Of a stretch of DNA of 64,000 nt, positions 22,999 through 34,611 are shown piece after piece. Position 1 is the first letter of the stretch. Every line of letters begins with the position of its first letter. The stretch is from Argentina anserina. Its lineage: Eukaryota > Streptophyta > Magnoliopsida > Rosales > Rosaceae. Below the pieces are notes generated by a model that saw nothing but the letters and a program-made list of their open reading frames with translations, did no database searches and was not told the DNA's origin. The DNA lies in NCBI RefSeq assembly GCF_933775445.1, contig NC_065877.1, positions 19,530,001-19,594,000 of the forward strand, written 5' to 3'. A program made the translations under genes and the position numbers.

Positions 22999-25522
22999 CA
23001 GTGTCATAATGGGTCGGCCCTGACCCTAATTTCAGGGCTTAGAGTAGGGCTTGAATTTGGTCAACATATTTTAGGGCTGGGTAGGGTCAGACTGGGGCTT
23101 CACTATGCAAACCCTTAGTCCGCCTAAAGACCCATTCAGTTAGAGCTAAAAAGGCGGGCCGGGCTGCCCTCCAAATTGCACTAAATAATAGGGCATAGAA
23201 GTGTCAAACATGACATTTTTTTTGTTTAACAAAATAATATACTTATTGAACTTCTTTTATCAAAATTTGTTAATTGGTGCATACATGTTATATAAATACA
23301 AGACTCTTTTTCATTTATACAATTGTATTTTACATATATATGCACGTACATTAAATTCAACTGTTTACATTTATAAATATAAGTCTCAATAAAAAGATAC
23401 AAAAGGAAGGAGAAATGTGACACTTGTTAACAACTATGTTTGAGAATTAACACCTCTCTAAAAGAACGTTTTTTAGCCGTCTTCACTCTCAACCCTAGCC
23501 TCTAGGGGTTTTAGTGAATTCGACCACATCTCCCTGAGTTGCCACGACCTTCCGGTCTCTCTCCCTTGCTCGCTCCTCCGCTCACGATGCCGCCTCCCCT
23601 TGGTCCTCAAAATCAGCATGTGTGGTGCTAGGTCCTCGAGGACAAGCCGCGGCTCTGAATCGACATTCATACCTTGTTGGACACATGTTGGGTCCTAAAT
23701 CGAAGTTCTCTGGTCTCAAGGGTGCTATGCCGACCATATGGCATTCCATGACACTGGTGATCGTTTCCTATTCCAATTTGACAACATTGCAAATCGGGAC
23801 AGGGTATTTTCTGGATGTTTATGGTTCTATCAAAACACTCTGTTGGTGTTGAACAAGTATGGAGGGATATCTCCGGTAAAGAAGGTCCCTTTGTTTGAGA
23901 TGGTGACATGGGTTGCAGTTCATGGAATTCAGGCTAATTTTTATTATAAGGAGGTTTTGCAATTTATTGGGGAGTCTTTGGGAATGAGTGTTCATTTGGA
24001 TCATTCGGCTTTTTTTTCTAAGGAATAAAAGCAATGAATCAAGCTCATATTTGATATGTGTGATCAGATCTGCAGGTGGATATTGTTTGAAGCTTTGGAG
24101 TCAGTGAAAACTGAACTCCTTTTGGTATTTAAGAAAGTCAAGGGCTTTTGTCGAGCGTGTGGCTTGTTTATGTATGCGGCCTCAAGATATGATGAGGTTC
24201 TTATTCATGAGCGTGAGGATTTGCTACTAGGATATTCTGTGAATTTGGGTAAATTGTTGCGCTCGGTGTCGCCGCCAACCACCCATGCTTTGGGTGAGGA
24301 ACTAGCTTTGGAGTTTCTGCGGAATAGTGTCGGGATGTAGGTGAACGAGGTGGTTAAGCAAATGTCGGGTGAGAGGGTTTTGGTGCCCGAGATGCCGAGG
24401 GCTGCTTTGGCTACGATCACTGCTTCAAATCTGGCAACCCCAACAGGTCCGCTGACAGACAAAGGTGGTGACTCAATTTCTTATGGTGCAACTCAAATTC
24501 AGTTATGAGTTGTGGCTCCCACCGCCTTCAAATATGTGGCTCCTCCTTTGGTGAATCATTTGAAGAGGTTGGCTACGATTGAACTTCGTTTCCCGCAAAA
24601 GAAGTATATCCAATCCAATACTCTTGAGGTTGAAGAGGATTTGTCGATTTTGGTGCAGCACAACAATGGAAAGTTGTGGGTGTCACCCAAGGCTAAGCGT
24701 AAAGCTGGACGTCCTAAGAGTAGTATGAACAAGCCTAAGATAGTCTGGGAGTTGGTACTAGAGTCTGAGGACAAGGCTGAGGTCAAGACTTATGATCGGA
24801 AGAGGGTTGCTAAGAAGAAGAAAACTAAGGTACCAGTTTCAAAGGTTGTTTCTGAGGCTGAGATTATGGTGGCGCCTCCAATAACCAAAGATGTGGTTTT
24901 GGATACCCCTATGGAGGTGGTGCCTAAAGCCGGGATGTGGACTCCTATCTTGCCTTAGGCGGAGTAGGTTTTTTTTAATCTAATGGTAGGTCTAGGTTGG
25001 GGTGGTTGGTATCTTTTAATCTTTCTTCTACATTGGTTTGGATTTGTTAATTAAAGTGTTATAAACGGTGTTGAAAAAATAGGTGAGTTATGACCATATT
25101 GGCAAGTTTTCTCTAGATTTTAAGATCAAGAGATAGTTCTTTCTATTGTCTAGATACCTTTTGATTCAAAAAAAAAAAATAAGTATCAATGGTTTTTATA
25201 TATGTATTATCTCTCTCTATGTCACTCAAAATCAATTATTTTTTTCACAAAAAATAGAAATTATAAAAATAAAATTACAAAATTGATTACAAAAGATGAT
25301 AAGTCATATTTTATATAAGATATTAAAATGCATTAAAAAATAAATTTTTAAGGGGGTCTAAACAGGCCATATAGGGCAGGTGTTTATGACCGGGCTAGGT
25401 ATCATTTTCTAAACCCTAGCCTTATTTGAGAAAGGGTCGGACCGGGCCGGGCTGGGCTTTGGTCCTATCGGGTAAGGCATGCTATAGGGTGGGTAACGCC
25501 GAAGGGCCAAATGATGACCATT
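22999..25522 (+). mobile_element. Degenerate hAT-like unit carrying a DUF4283 fragment
   Basis: The left end begins CAGTGTCATAATGGGTCGGC and the complement of the right end begins AATGGTCATCATTTGGCC, a weak inverted repeat. Flanks GTTTAGCT (22991-22998) and GTTTATCA (25523-25530) agree at 6 of 8 positions. Both subterminal zones (23010-23180 and 25355-25510) are dense in GGGC/GCCC motifs, unlike the AT-rich surroundings. Between them is a DUF4283 gene fragment. The evidence for one single element is moderate; two unrelated remnants are possible. Confidence 0.4.
23574..24958 (+). pseudogene. DUF4283 / LINE ORF1-like protein, broken
   Basis: The frame 23738-24028 encodes FLFQFDNIANRDRVFSGCLW and then F...LLVLNKYGG, with FEMVTWVAVHGI and IGESLGMS, the pattern of the DUF4283 domain found in plant LINE ORF1 and related RNA-binding proteins. 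Reading continues in other frames with RWILFEALES and VKGFCRACGLF, where the CCHC knuckle that normally follows has lost its His and last Cys. The last part, 24512-24958, is lysine-rich with KRKAGRPKSSMNK, an AT-hook-like motif common in such proteins. Two frame breaks (near 24028 and 24340) show that it is a pseudogene. Confidence 0.6.
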
Positions 25523-25574
25523 GTTTATCACCCCCCTCTACATTTTATAATGAGTGTTATCAAATATACCAAGC

Positions 25575-25804
25575 TGTTAAAGGAAAAACATTATTTCCTT
25601 ATTAGTGTGCCTTCGTCAAAATAACTGACGGAGACAATTGGGCAATCAATATTACTATTTAGTTAATTACAGATATGAATTATGTAATGGGTCAATTCTC
25701 ATTCATTGTCATTAAACTGATTGATATCTTTGCATGTAATATTTCCCCTATATAAAGGGGGTTCGTAATAATACGAGTAGACCAATTCTGTTTTCACTTT
25801 TACA
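25575..25804 (+). repeat. 5' LTR of copia element C
   Basis: Begins TGTTAAAGG and ends TTTTACA. A TATA-like CCTATATAAAGGGG near 25748-25761 is well placed for the LTR promoter. Confidence 0.85.
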
Positions 25805-26787
25805 CGTTATCACCACGTTAGCTTTACTCTGAGTATTCTGGCAAAAAATAAAATAAATTGAAAACCCTAGTTTTTTTTCCTGGTCGCCGCTCCCTAGCAG
25901 CATCTGCGCCTCCAATCGGCGTGACCAACCGCTCGCCTCCGACCGGCGAGACCAGCAGCCCATATCAGTGTGGCTCGCCTCCCGCTCCCACTGCGCGCTC
26001 GCCTCTACTCCCGGCCGCGACATCGCCCCTGCTCCCGGCCGCGACATCGCCTCTGACGCGGACCAGATCGCCGACCCCCCCGATCTCCGACGCCACCCAG
26101 AACGCCGACCCCCCGATCTCCGACGCGATGGGACACACGCCGCAAGAAAGATCAGCGACGCGACCTCCGATCTGCGATCTCTGATTCGCAACCCGCGACC
26201 CGTTTTGAGAAAAAAACTAAAATATTTACCATTCTGGTAAATCAAGGTTAGTTTTTTTTTTACAATTTTTGTTTGTTTTTTTTTGGTAATTTATCGTAAT
26301 AATTTCCTTTTACCATTTTAGAAATTTAATTAGTAAATGTGAAAGTTGGTTACTGTTTTTTACCATATGTGTTATTTATTTTAGAGTAAGTAAATATGCA
26401 TGTGTACAAGATGATTTATTTGTCGGGTTTACTACACGCGAATATGCTATGTTTTAATGTTTTCAATTATGCATGATAAATTTAAGACAATAATTTTTAC
26501 GATTGTGGCTTATTTGATCAATGTGTTATACTTCATAACGTGCTTAAGAATTAAATATATGCATGTTTCATAGGTTCTTGACATCAATATTATTATGTTA
26601 GCACGACTTATATATTATTTTCATGATAATGAAAATTATGCGCTTTACAAAGTTTTATAAAGTAACTATGTGATAAAGTATTTTCATAAAAAGCATCGAA
26701 AGAAAATATGTGACCACCATGAAATTTGGTCTCGAAATCCAATGCACACTCTTGGAAATTAATAAATATTTACTCTTGTTTTTGTAG

Positions 26788-27722
26788 ATGGCTGACCAAA
26801 CTCGACCCGAATTCACCATTTTGGACTCAGAAGGAATTGAGTACCATCGTTGGATTTCTGATGTTGAAACCACGTTTGTAGGAAAGGACTACACAACCAC
26901 CATTTACCCTCCCACCGACAAAAAAGATGAACCGTCGGCAAAACCAAAGCCAATGCCCTAATGTTCTTGAGGTGGCATATTGATCAAAGCTTGGTATGAG
27001 AGTACCTTCAGTTGAAAACACCGAAAGAACTGTGGGATGCCCTAAAGGGACGTTTTGGAAATACTCATGACACTTTGCTCCCAGAATTAACTGTCCAGTG
27101 GAATGAAATCCGCTTACTTGACTACAAAAGGATTAATGACTTCAACAGTGACATGCTGCGCCTGAAAGCACGTCTCAATTTCTGTGGTAGGGAACTCACA
27201 GAAGATGATATGATCCAGAAAACTCTATCCACTTTCCCTACTTCGGCCCTTATACTAGCGAACCAGTATAGGTTGGAGTATGACAACAAAAGAATCACTA
27301 CCTTCCATAAATTGATCACCATGTTGCAAGTATCTGAGCGTCATGATCAAGTTCTTCTAAACAATAATGTCAGACGTATTGGAACAAAGAAAATTCCTGA
27401 GGCTAACTATGGCAAGGTGAAGGATGGAAAGAACCGTAAAGCAAAAGGGACTGGACGTGCTGACCATTACACACGTGGGGGCAATATACCATGTGGAAAA
27501 GGATATGGAGGCCGTGGTATGGGCCGTGGAATGGGCCGGTATGGCGTAGAGATGGTGGTGCAGGTCCTAGTGGCCATGGTGACACTGGACCTAGTGGTCA
27601 CAAAGTGCAAAAGGCACCGAAAAACCCCCAAGCAAAAAGGGAAAGAGTTGGCAATTAACCTTGCTATAGGTGTGGAGACACTGCTCATTGGTATAAGAAC
27701 TGCCAGGCGAGCAACAGAGTAG
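26788..27722 (+). pseudogene. Copia C gag pseudogene
   Basis: The ATG at 26788 lies just after TTTTTGTAG and begins MADQTRPEFTILDSEGIEYH then RWISDVE. The same start architecture occurs in element D. A frame break comes before 27012, where the frame resumes with LKTPKELWDALKGRF, ELTVQWNEIRLLDYKRINDF and the rest of a retrotransposon gag domain. The zinc knuckle CYRCGDTAHWYKNC (27663-27704, CX2CX4HX4C) is intact in sequence but lies in a different frame from the upstream glycine-rich tract, so a second frameshift separates them. Gag packages the element RNA; this copy would give only truncated products. Confidence 0.8.
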
Positions 27723-28241
27723 TAGCCAATTACAAGAGGTATAGAGAGTCTAGAGAACAAGAGTCTCACTATATGGAGGAGAAAGGTTATGAACCTAATG
27801 TCAACCTCACAATCTCGGACTTTAATGGCAAGATGGACCATGCCAAGTCAAGCGATACTCCAGATTTTGATTAATCTTTTTCATTTATTTTCAAGTTGAG
27901 TGTGAAGGCGTAATGCCTTATTTTAATTAGACTATTGGTTTGGTCTTAAAGTTTATTTTTTTAATAATGGGTTGTTGAAATTGGATTTCTATGTATGAGA
28001 CTTATTTTGATTACCGTTTGATTATTAATAAATTTTCAGATTTTATTATGAAGTATTGAGATTGTTCAAGTTTTTAAATTACCATACATGGTTTGGAAAT
28101 AGTACTATTAATGATGTAAAGCAATACATCCACACAAAAAAAAAATTGAAATGAAAAGTATATCATTCGACCTACACTAGAATACTCTACTGCATATGAG
28201 ATATATATTTTTATTGATCATATCAATATTTAATTGTAGGA

Positions 28242-28835
28242 ATGAATCGAGGAGAAATAGAGTGCTTAGCAGATTGTGCGACTACCCACACTATATTAAG
28301 GAATCAGCAATTATTTGTTGAATTAATTCCTTATAATTCATGTTTGTCTACTGTGACTAGATCCAACCAAATAGTAAAAGGGCGAGGAACTGCCCAATTT
28401 TTCTTGCCAAATGGCACATTGATAAAAATTACCAATGCTCTATATGCACTTAGAGCCCCTCGAACCTTGTTAAGCTTCAAAGATATTTGCACCAACGGTT
28501 ATCATCTGAACACTTATTGTGAGAATGGAAATGAATATTTGTGTCTTACTTCTCTTGAATGCGGACGGACACGCATTTTAGAGAAGATGAAGAGTCAAGA
28601 CAATGGACTATATCTTACTACCATTCGGATTATTAAATCCTATGCTGTCACCAATGATGAAATTTGGGACACTGACTTATACATGCTTTGGCATGACCGA
28701 TTAGGACATCTTGATCGGGACATGATGGTCCGTATTCTAAAGAATTCACACGGACATCCCTTCTTTCGAGGGAAAAATAAAAGGGGACAACAACCCAATA
28801 CGATGCACAGTGCTCGTTACACTGCTCCAATGTAG
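28242..28835 (+). pseudogene. Copia C protease and pre-integrase domain
   Basis: The frame opens MNRGEIECLADCATTHTIL. By position DCATTH is the aspartic protease site, with Cys-Ala in place of the usual Ser/Thr-Gly. Element B carries the related LANCVTTHT, so this is a lineage variant and not just damage here. VKGRGTAQFFLPNGT and TLLSFKDICTNGYHL follow as in copia proteases. The pre-integrase motif ..LWHDRLGHLDRDMMVRIL lies near residues 149-168. The frame is lost after HGHPF, and integrase continues in other frames. Confidence 0.8.
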
Positions 28836-28839
28836 TCAT

Positions 28840-30116
28840 TACCTTCTAAAGTAATAGAAGTGTTCCCTCCCTCTGCTTCAATGACTATTTCCAAGGCACA
28901 TTACTCATTTTGCAAAGCCTGCTCTTTGGCAAAAACATGATCGAGACCTTCCTATGCTAAAGATACAAAACAAAATATTCCATTCTTACAAAGAATACAA
29001 GGTGATATTTGTGGACCTATCCATCCAGAATGCGGGCCATTTAAGTATTTTATGGTTCTGGTAGATGCTTCAACACGCTGGTCACATGTTGCATTATTGT
29101 CCACACGAAACGCTGCATTTGTAAAACTTATAGCACAAATTATTTGTTTAAGGGCTCACCACCCTGATCACCCTATTAAGTCTATAAGGCTTGATAACGT
29201 TGGAGAATTTACATCAAAAGCATTTGATGATTATTGCATCTCTATTGGGATCGATGTAGAGCATCATGTTCCCCATGTGCATACACAAAATGGTCTCGCT
29301 GAAGCCACCATCAAAAGATTACAGATGGTGGCTGGGGAACTTGTTATGCGCACTAACTTACCTATCAGTGCATGGGGTTATGCAATATTGCACGCAGCCT
29401 TGCTTATTCATTTCAGACCTACTGCTAGCCAACCATTTTCTGTGTACTAGTTGGTTACCGGATATGAGCCTGACATTTCACACTTACGCATATTTGGTTG
29501 TGTTGTATATGTGCCTATTGCACCCCCACAGCGCACAAAAATGGGTCCTCAGAGACGACTAAGTATTTATGTTGGATATGAAGCCCCAACAATTATTTGC
29601 TATTTGGAACCTTTGACAGGCAATCGTTTTACCGCTAGATTAGCGGATTGTCACTTTGAGGAGACAATCTTCTCATCGTTAGGGGGAGATAAGAAAAAGG
29701 ATTTTCAAAGGGAACGACATGAATTGTCATGGTTTGTCCCCACTCAATCTCATTTTGATTTGATGCCTGATGCGTTTTCTGATATCGCTAAAGTGACAAT
29801 ATCACATATACTAGCTGCAAATGTCCCTGCAAGGTTAGAAGTCCCCAAAAAGAGGCATGGTGCTGTAGTAGGAGGCACTGCAACCACACTTAGTGGAGGT
29901 GTGCTTGAGGCCGTGGCTCCTCAAAGGAAGAAGGGGAGGCCACTTGGTTCGACTGATACTCGCCCAAGGAAGAAAATGGCGACTAAGGCACAACCAGATC
30001 CATTAATGATCGATGTGGAGAATCCCTCTCATGAGATTGTCTCTGATTATAGTTATGTCAATGAATCATTACTGGAGGACTCTTCGATGTTTGGTATGAT
30101 TCCAGAGAACAAATAA
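28840..30116 (+). pseudogene. Copia C integrase pseudogene
   Basis: Zinc-binding remnants (FCKACSLAKT) lie near 28910-28940. The core from 29052 shows the first Asp in VLVDASTRW, the second in IRLDNVGEFTS and Glu in NGLAEATIKR, so all three catalytic residues survive. A TAG at 29448-29450 stops the frame where the family usually has glutamine; one C-to-T change would explain it. The next frame (29451-30116) carries LRIFGCVVYVPI, KMGPQRRLSIYVGYE and a basic tail (KKGRPLGSTD), ending in TAA at 30116. Confidence 0.8.
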
Positions 30117-30122
30117 ATCTCA

Positions 30123-31121
30123 ATGAATTATGAGAGTGCACATGAGTTGATGGAAAGATCTTCCATACACATTGATGATGCATTTGCATATAACGTTACT
30201 CATGAAATAATAGAGCATGATGATATCGAACCACGCTCTGTTATAGAATGTCAACAAAGAGCAGATTGGCCTAAATGGAAAGACGCAATCCAGGTAGAAT
30301 TAGATTGACTGGCAAAAAGACAGGTATTTGGTCCGGTAGTGCTAACCCCACCAAGTGTAAAGCATGTAGGACATAAATGGGTATTTGTCAGAAAACGTAA
30401 TGAGAAGAACGAAGTCCTAAGGTACAAGGCTCGCCTTGTGGCGCAAGGTTTCTTTCAACGCCCTGGAATTGACTATGAGGAGACATACTCTCCCGTAATG
30501 GACATCATAACGTTTCTCTACCTTGTTAGTTTGGTAGTTTCCGAAGGACTGGAGATGTAGCTTATGGATGTGGTTACATCATATCTCTATTGGGATCTAG
30601 ATTCAGAGATATATATGAAAGTGCATGATGGTCTTCAATTGCCCAAGTCAAGTGACTCTAAACCACGGAGTGCGTTTGCAATCAGATTGAAACGCTCACT
30701 TTACGGACTAAAGCAATCTGGGCGGATGTGGTATACCCGTCTAAGTGAGTACTTGATTGGGAAAGGATATAAGAATAATTAATTGTGCCCCTGCGTATTT
30801 ATAAAGAAAACAAGTTCCAGATTTGCTATTGTAGCTGTATATGTTGATGACATGAACATAATAGACACTCTCGATGAAATAAGAGAAACCACGAGCTCTT
30901 TGAAATCCGAATTTGAGATGAAAGATCTTGGGAAAACTCGGTTTTATCTAGGCCTTGAACTAGAGCACCGAGCTTGTGGAATTTTAATCCACCAGTCTGC
31001 ATATGTCCAAAAGATGCTCAGGTGATTTAACATGGACAAAGTGCACCCTGTTAGCACTCTCATGATCGGTCGAAGTTTGGATGTAAAGAAAGATCTGTTT
31101 CACCCACAAGAAGAGGACTAT
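30123..31121 (+). pseudogene. Copia C reverse transcriptase pseudogene, truncated
   Basis: The frame begins NYESAHELMERSS and proceeds to WPKWKDAIQVELD, VGHKWVFVRKRN, LRYKARLVAQGF and DYEETYSPVMD. Stops fall at about 30306 (TGA), 30558 (TAG, where LEMQLMDVVTAYL expects Gln), 30780 (TAA) and 31023 (TGA). The catalytic YVDDMN and SEFEMKDLG follow. Sequence is lost soon after RFNMD, and only a C-terminal RNase H tail (NVTDLFTKSLPK, then FEKHV..IGMRKL) reappears at about 31490-31585. Confidence 0.82.
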
Positions 31122-31443
31122 TGTTAGTGCTGTCTACTTAGTGCTATTGTTAGTGCTATCTTTTCTTAGTGCTTACTTAGTGCAGCAGTCTCTTTTCTTA
31201 GTGCTATTGTTAGTGTTATCTATTCTTAGCTAGTGCATACTTAGTGCAGTTTCTTTTCTTAGTGTTGTTTGCTTTGCTAGTATATATATAGTTGTTTCCC
31301 TTGTAGCTGTTCATATGATTCAGTTGTAAAAAATAGAAGTTCAATACATAATTCATATTCAAACTATTTCCTTGTGTTAACTTCTTCAAGGACGAAGAGG
31401 TATTAGGAGCTGAAACTCCCTACCTAACTTCTACAATCAACAA
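31122..31443 (+). repeat. LTR-like insert rich in TTAGTGC, replacing RNase H
   Basis: This segment starts TGTTAGTG and ends AATCAACA, the usual TG..CA of an LTR. It has a TATA-like GTATATATATAG near 31280-31291 and repeats CTTAGTGC many times in its first 150 bp. It sits exactly where copia RNase H should be. I found no target duplication, so a solo LTR with an adjoining deletion is a suggestion only. Confidence 0.4.
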
Positions 31444-31776
31444 CAACAAGCTCTCCTCAAGATTCAAGTGAACGAAGTTAAATCTGAGGAGAATGTGACA
31501 GATCTATTCACCAAGTCATTGCCTAAAGTTACATTTGAGAAACATGTAAAAAATATAGGAATGCGAAAGCTTTCCGAACTCTCTTGATTAAAGTAAGAGT
31601 CATAAGAGGGGTAGACTTTAGGGGGAGTCTAAACCCACACATGTTATTAGTGTGTTATATTCTTTTTTCCTTCGACCAAGATTCATTTTGTCCAATTGGG
31701 TTTTATCATCTGGCAAGGTTTTTGATGAGGCAACAGTTCACGCACTATTGTGTCTTTGACTTGGTACAAGGGGGAG

Positions 31777-32006
31777 TGTTAAAAGAAAAACATTATTTTC
31801 TTATTAGTGTGTCTTCGTCAAAGTAACTGACGGAGACAATTTGGCAATCAATATTAATATTTAGTTAATTACGGATATGAATTATGTAACAGATGAATTC
31901 TCATTCATTGTCATTAAACTGATTGATATCTTTTCATGTAATATTTCCCCTATATAAAAGGGGTTCGTAATAATACGAGTAGACCAAATCCATTTTCACT
32001 TTTACA
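31777..32006 (+). repeat. 3' LTR of copia element C
   Basis: The same 230-bp length and ends as the 5' LTR, with scattered substitutions (for example GGGTCAATTC against AGATGAATTC). It directly follows the purine tract GGGGGAG. Confidence 0.85.
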
Positions 32007-32011
32007 CACGC

Positions 32012-33475
32012 AAATTTCTTCGTAGACCTAATAGTCCAACAAAAAATTTAATTCCACTATCACCCTTAACTACACCCAACATCGAGGTCACGCTCATTTA
32101 TCAATTGTTGTGGCTCTACTTTTCACCCATTGTGTTGCCATTATAATATGATTTTTTCTTCTCTACTACCAAATCAATCATCAAACAAAGTATTAATCCC
32201 TCTTTCTTTCTAAAATCTTATAAATTTCACCTTATTGCATCAAGCTACCTCTACGAAGATACAATCAAAAAATCACACTACTGGACTATTCTACTTTATT
32301 TTGGATTAATTAGCATGGGTTCTTAATTGTAGTTGGAGGTCGATATGATTTCTTTCATAGAAAATTAGGAATAACCGAATAACCACCCTAAGCAATGAGA
32401 CCTCTTGCTTTGCTATTGGGTATGTATAAGATGAAATGTTTAACTAAGGGTGGGCATAAAACTTGAGGACCAAAACAAAACCGATTGAACCCATCCGACT
32501 CTGCCGGTTCGGTTCGGTCTTTGTTGTTATTTTTAACCATTTAGCGGTTCGGTCCGGTCCGGTCTTTGGTCCCACTAATTTTGAGGTGAAAAAAATAAAA
32601 ACCCGAACATATACGTGTTCATATCTAATTGGATTATACATCAATTGTACAAGCTTATTTTAAGATTGGGTGTAGGAGATTATAGTGAAAAAATATCCAT
32701 AAAAGGCTAAAACTCTTATTCCCAGCCGGTTCTTGTCGGTTCGGTCCCTAACCGGTCCTCAGATTTTAACACAAAAATCGGACCGAAATACAACTTCTCA
32801 GTTCGGTCCCAGTCCCATGAAAAAAATGGCCGATTTAGAACCGTACCCAGTCTTATATTTAACAGAGTAATTAATATAAGGAATCTCTCATTTTGCTTTC
32901 CCAATGGTTCCAAAACATAAAAGTCTTGTATAAAAGCTTGAAAGAATGAGAATTTGACATTTTACCAGGGATGGAGATTTTAGCAACAATACGAGATGGG
33001 AATTTTGGAGGCAAGGAATGTGGATGGGTGCAATTAAAGAGATTTCATAGTATTGAAGAATGCTAAGGATAAAATTGGAAATATAAGGTACAAATTTGTT
33101 ATGTTAGGTATACTAAAACATTTGTTAAGCACATTTAGCAAGACCGTTTTATAATCAAAATCAGTCAACCTTTTAAACTTTTATTTTAATCAATTTTCCC
33201 CATGTAATTTTAAAATACATCAGATAGAGAATGATAAAATTTAGATTTTCTCTCTGTTTGTGAATACAATTTGTTAAAATATAGTAAAACCTATCAAAGA
33301 TGGCTTTAAATCATATATGCAAGACTAATACAAAATTCTAAATAATTTTACAATAACACTACAACTTTAAAATTAAGTCTCATAACATAATTATCTATAT
33401 AATCCATATAAAAATTTGAATTTTGTCTTTTCCTGATATCTTTTCAAAGTATAACAGATTAAAAATCAAAGTTTA
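32012..33475. other. Intergenic sequence with CGGTTCGG-rich transposon remnant
   Basis: Between about 32445 and 32900 there are two clusters of GGTTCGGTYC and its complement, about 200 bp apart, with a start TAAGGGTGGGCA resembling the end of many plant hAT elements. No matching right end or target duplication was found. The rest shows no gene. Confidence 0.4.
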
Positions 33476-33840
33476 AGAGCATCTTTAGCACACTTTCTAT
33501 TATAATTTTTTAGCTATTTTAGACAACATACAGCTTTTTACAAAAAAAAAAAATAGTGGCTGCACCAAATTTTTTATTATAACTTTAACTTTAAGCTATC
33601 TCACTCGACAGATTTGTCTAGCGAGATACTTCAAAGTAAAAACATTTGAATTTAAAACATTCATTATATAAAATATATTTTAGTCATATAATTAATACTT
33701 TGAATTCAAATAAAGCTGAAATAGAGAGAACTGATGCAGACACATTTTCTAAATGACTAGTGAAAATGACTTTTAAGTTATTTTGGTTGAATTTAACTAA
33801 AATATAGCTAGAACATATTCAACAAACTCTCTATGATAAC
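33476..33840. mobile_element. MITE-like repeat, copy 1
   Basis: This copy is homologous along about 350 bp, in the same orientation, to 40810-41165. It starts GAGCATCTTTAGCA. The other copy ends with the complement of GAGCATTTTTAGCA, so the family probably has terminal inverted repeats of this form. It encodes no protein. Confidence 0.5.
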
Positions 33841-34172
33841 GTTTTAGAGAGATTTTAAATACACACCTCAAATCTCTTAATACACACTCATACTTAATAT
33901 ACCACCTATTTCAATTCTCATTCTAATATTTTTACTAAATACACCACATAAAAAACCTAAAATACACTTGAATTAAAAAATCACAAAATACTTCATTATT
34001 TGAATATACAAGGCTACTTTTTACCGTGATTAGTATATTAATATATATATATATATATATATTATCATCTTATAGATGTTCATATGGATTCTTGTTTGTT
34101 CTTACAAATCATTATAGATTGCAATTATTTTTTTTCAAATTCTTTAACCATAAAAATGATAAATAACATGAA

Positions 34173-34220
<48 letters not shown>

Positions 34221-34427
34221 GAAAGGGATGAATTGATTGTTTGAAGATGAAATTCAATGAAGGATGAAAAATTATAATTCTTTTTTATGAATTACCTTGT
34301 TTGGGACTCTAAAATAAAAATGATATTTTTCGGTTAAAATTAAGGAATGAATTGATTGTGTGAATCTCCCGCTTAATTTTCCATCAAAATATATATTAAT
34401 TTAAATTTCTCTGTAAATATTCTGATT

Positions 34428-34611
34428 TGTTTCAGGATGAAATAATTGTGTATTATTGAATGATACAAGGGCATATATATAGGCATTACAAAACCACAAT
34501 CCCGTAGAATTCAGAGTCCTAATCTATTACGGAGATGTTAATCTATCTCCTAACAGGAAACCTATTAGGCTAAGACACACACAAGGGTAGAATAATAATT
34601 CTCCTGGAACA
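34428..34611 (-). repeat. 3' LTR of copia element B
   Basis: Matches 40454-40637 at nearly every position. It contains a CATATATATAGGC TATA-like motif (plus-strand reading). Confidence 0.85.

Larger units (their letters stand above)
25575..32006 (+). mobile_element. Ty1/copia retrotransposon C with two 230-bp LTRs
   Basis: LTRs at 25575-25804 and 31777-32006 are both 230 bp, start TGTTAAA and end TTTTACA. Flanking pentamers CAAGC (25570-25574) and CACGC (32007-32011) agree at 4 of 5 positions, giving a degraded target duplication. The polypurine tract CAAGGGGGAG precedes the 3' LTR. After the 5' LTR comes CGTTATCACCACG, also found at this position in elements B and D and so probably the primer site of this family. 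The order gag, protease, integrase, RT is kept, but RNase H is largely missing and replaced by LTR-like sequence near 31122-31443. Many stops make the copy defective. Confidence 0.88.

Noticed and set aside
25858..26245. Overlapping Arg/Pro/Ser-rich ORFs on both strands
   Set aside because: They lie in the GC-rich leader of element C and reflect base composition and short repeats, not conserved protein.
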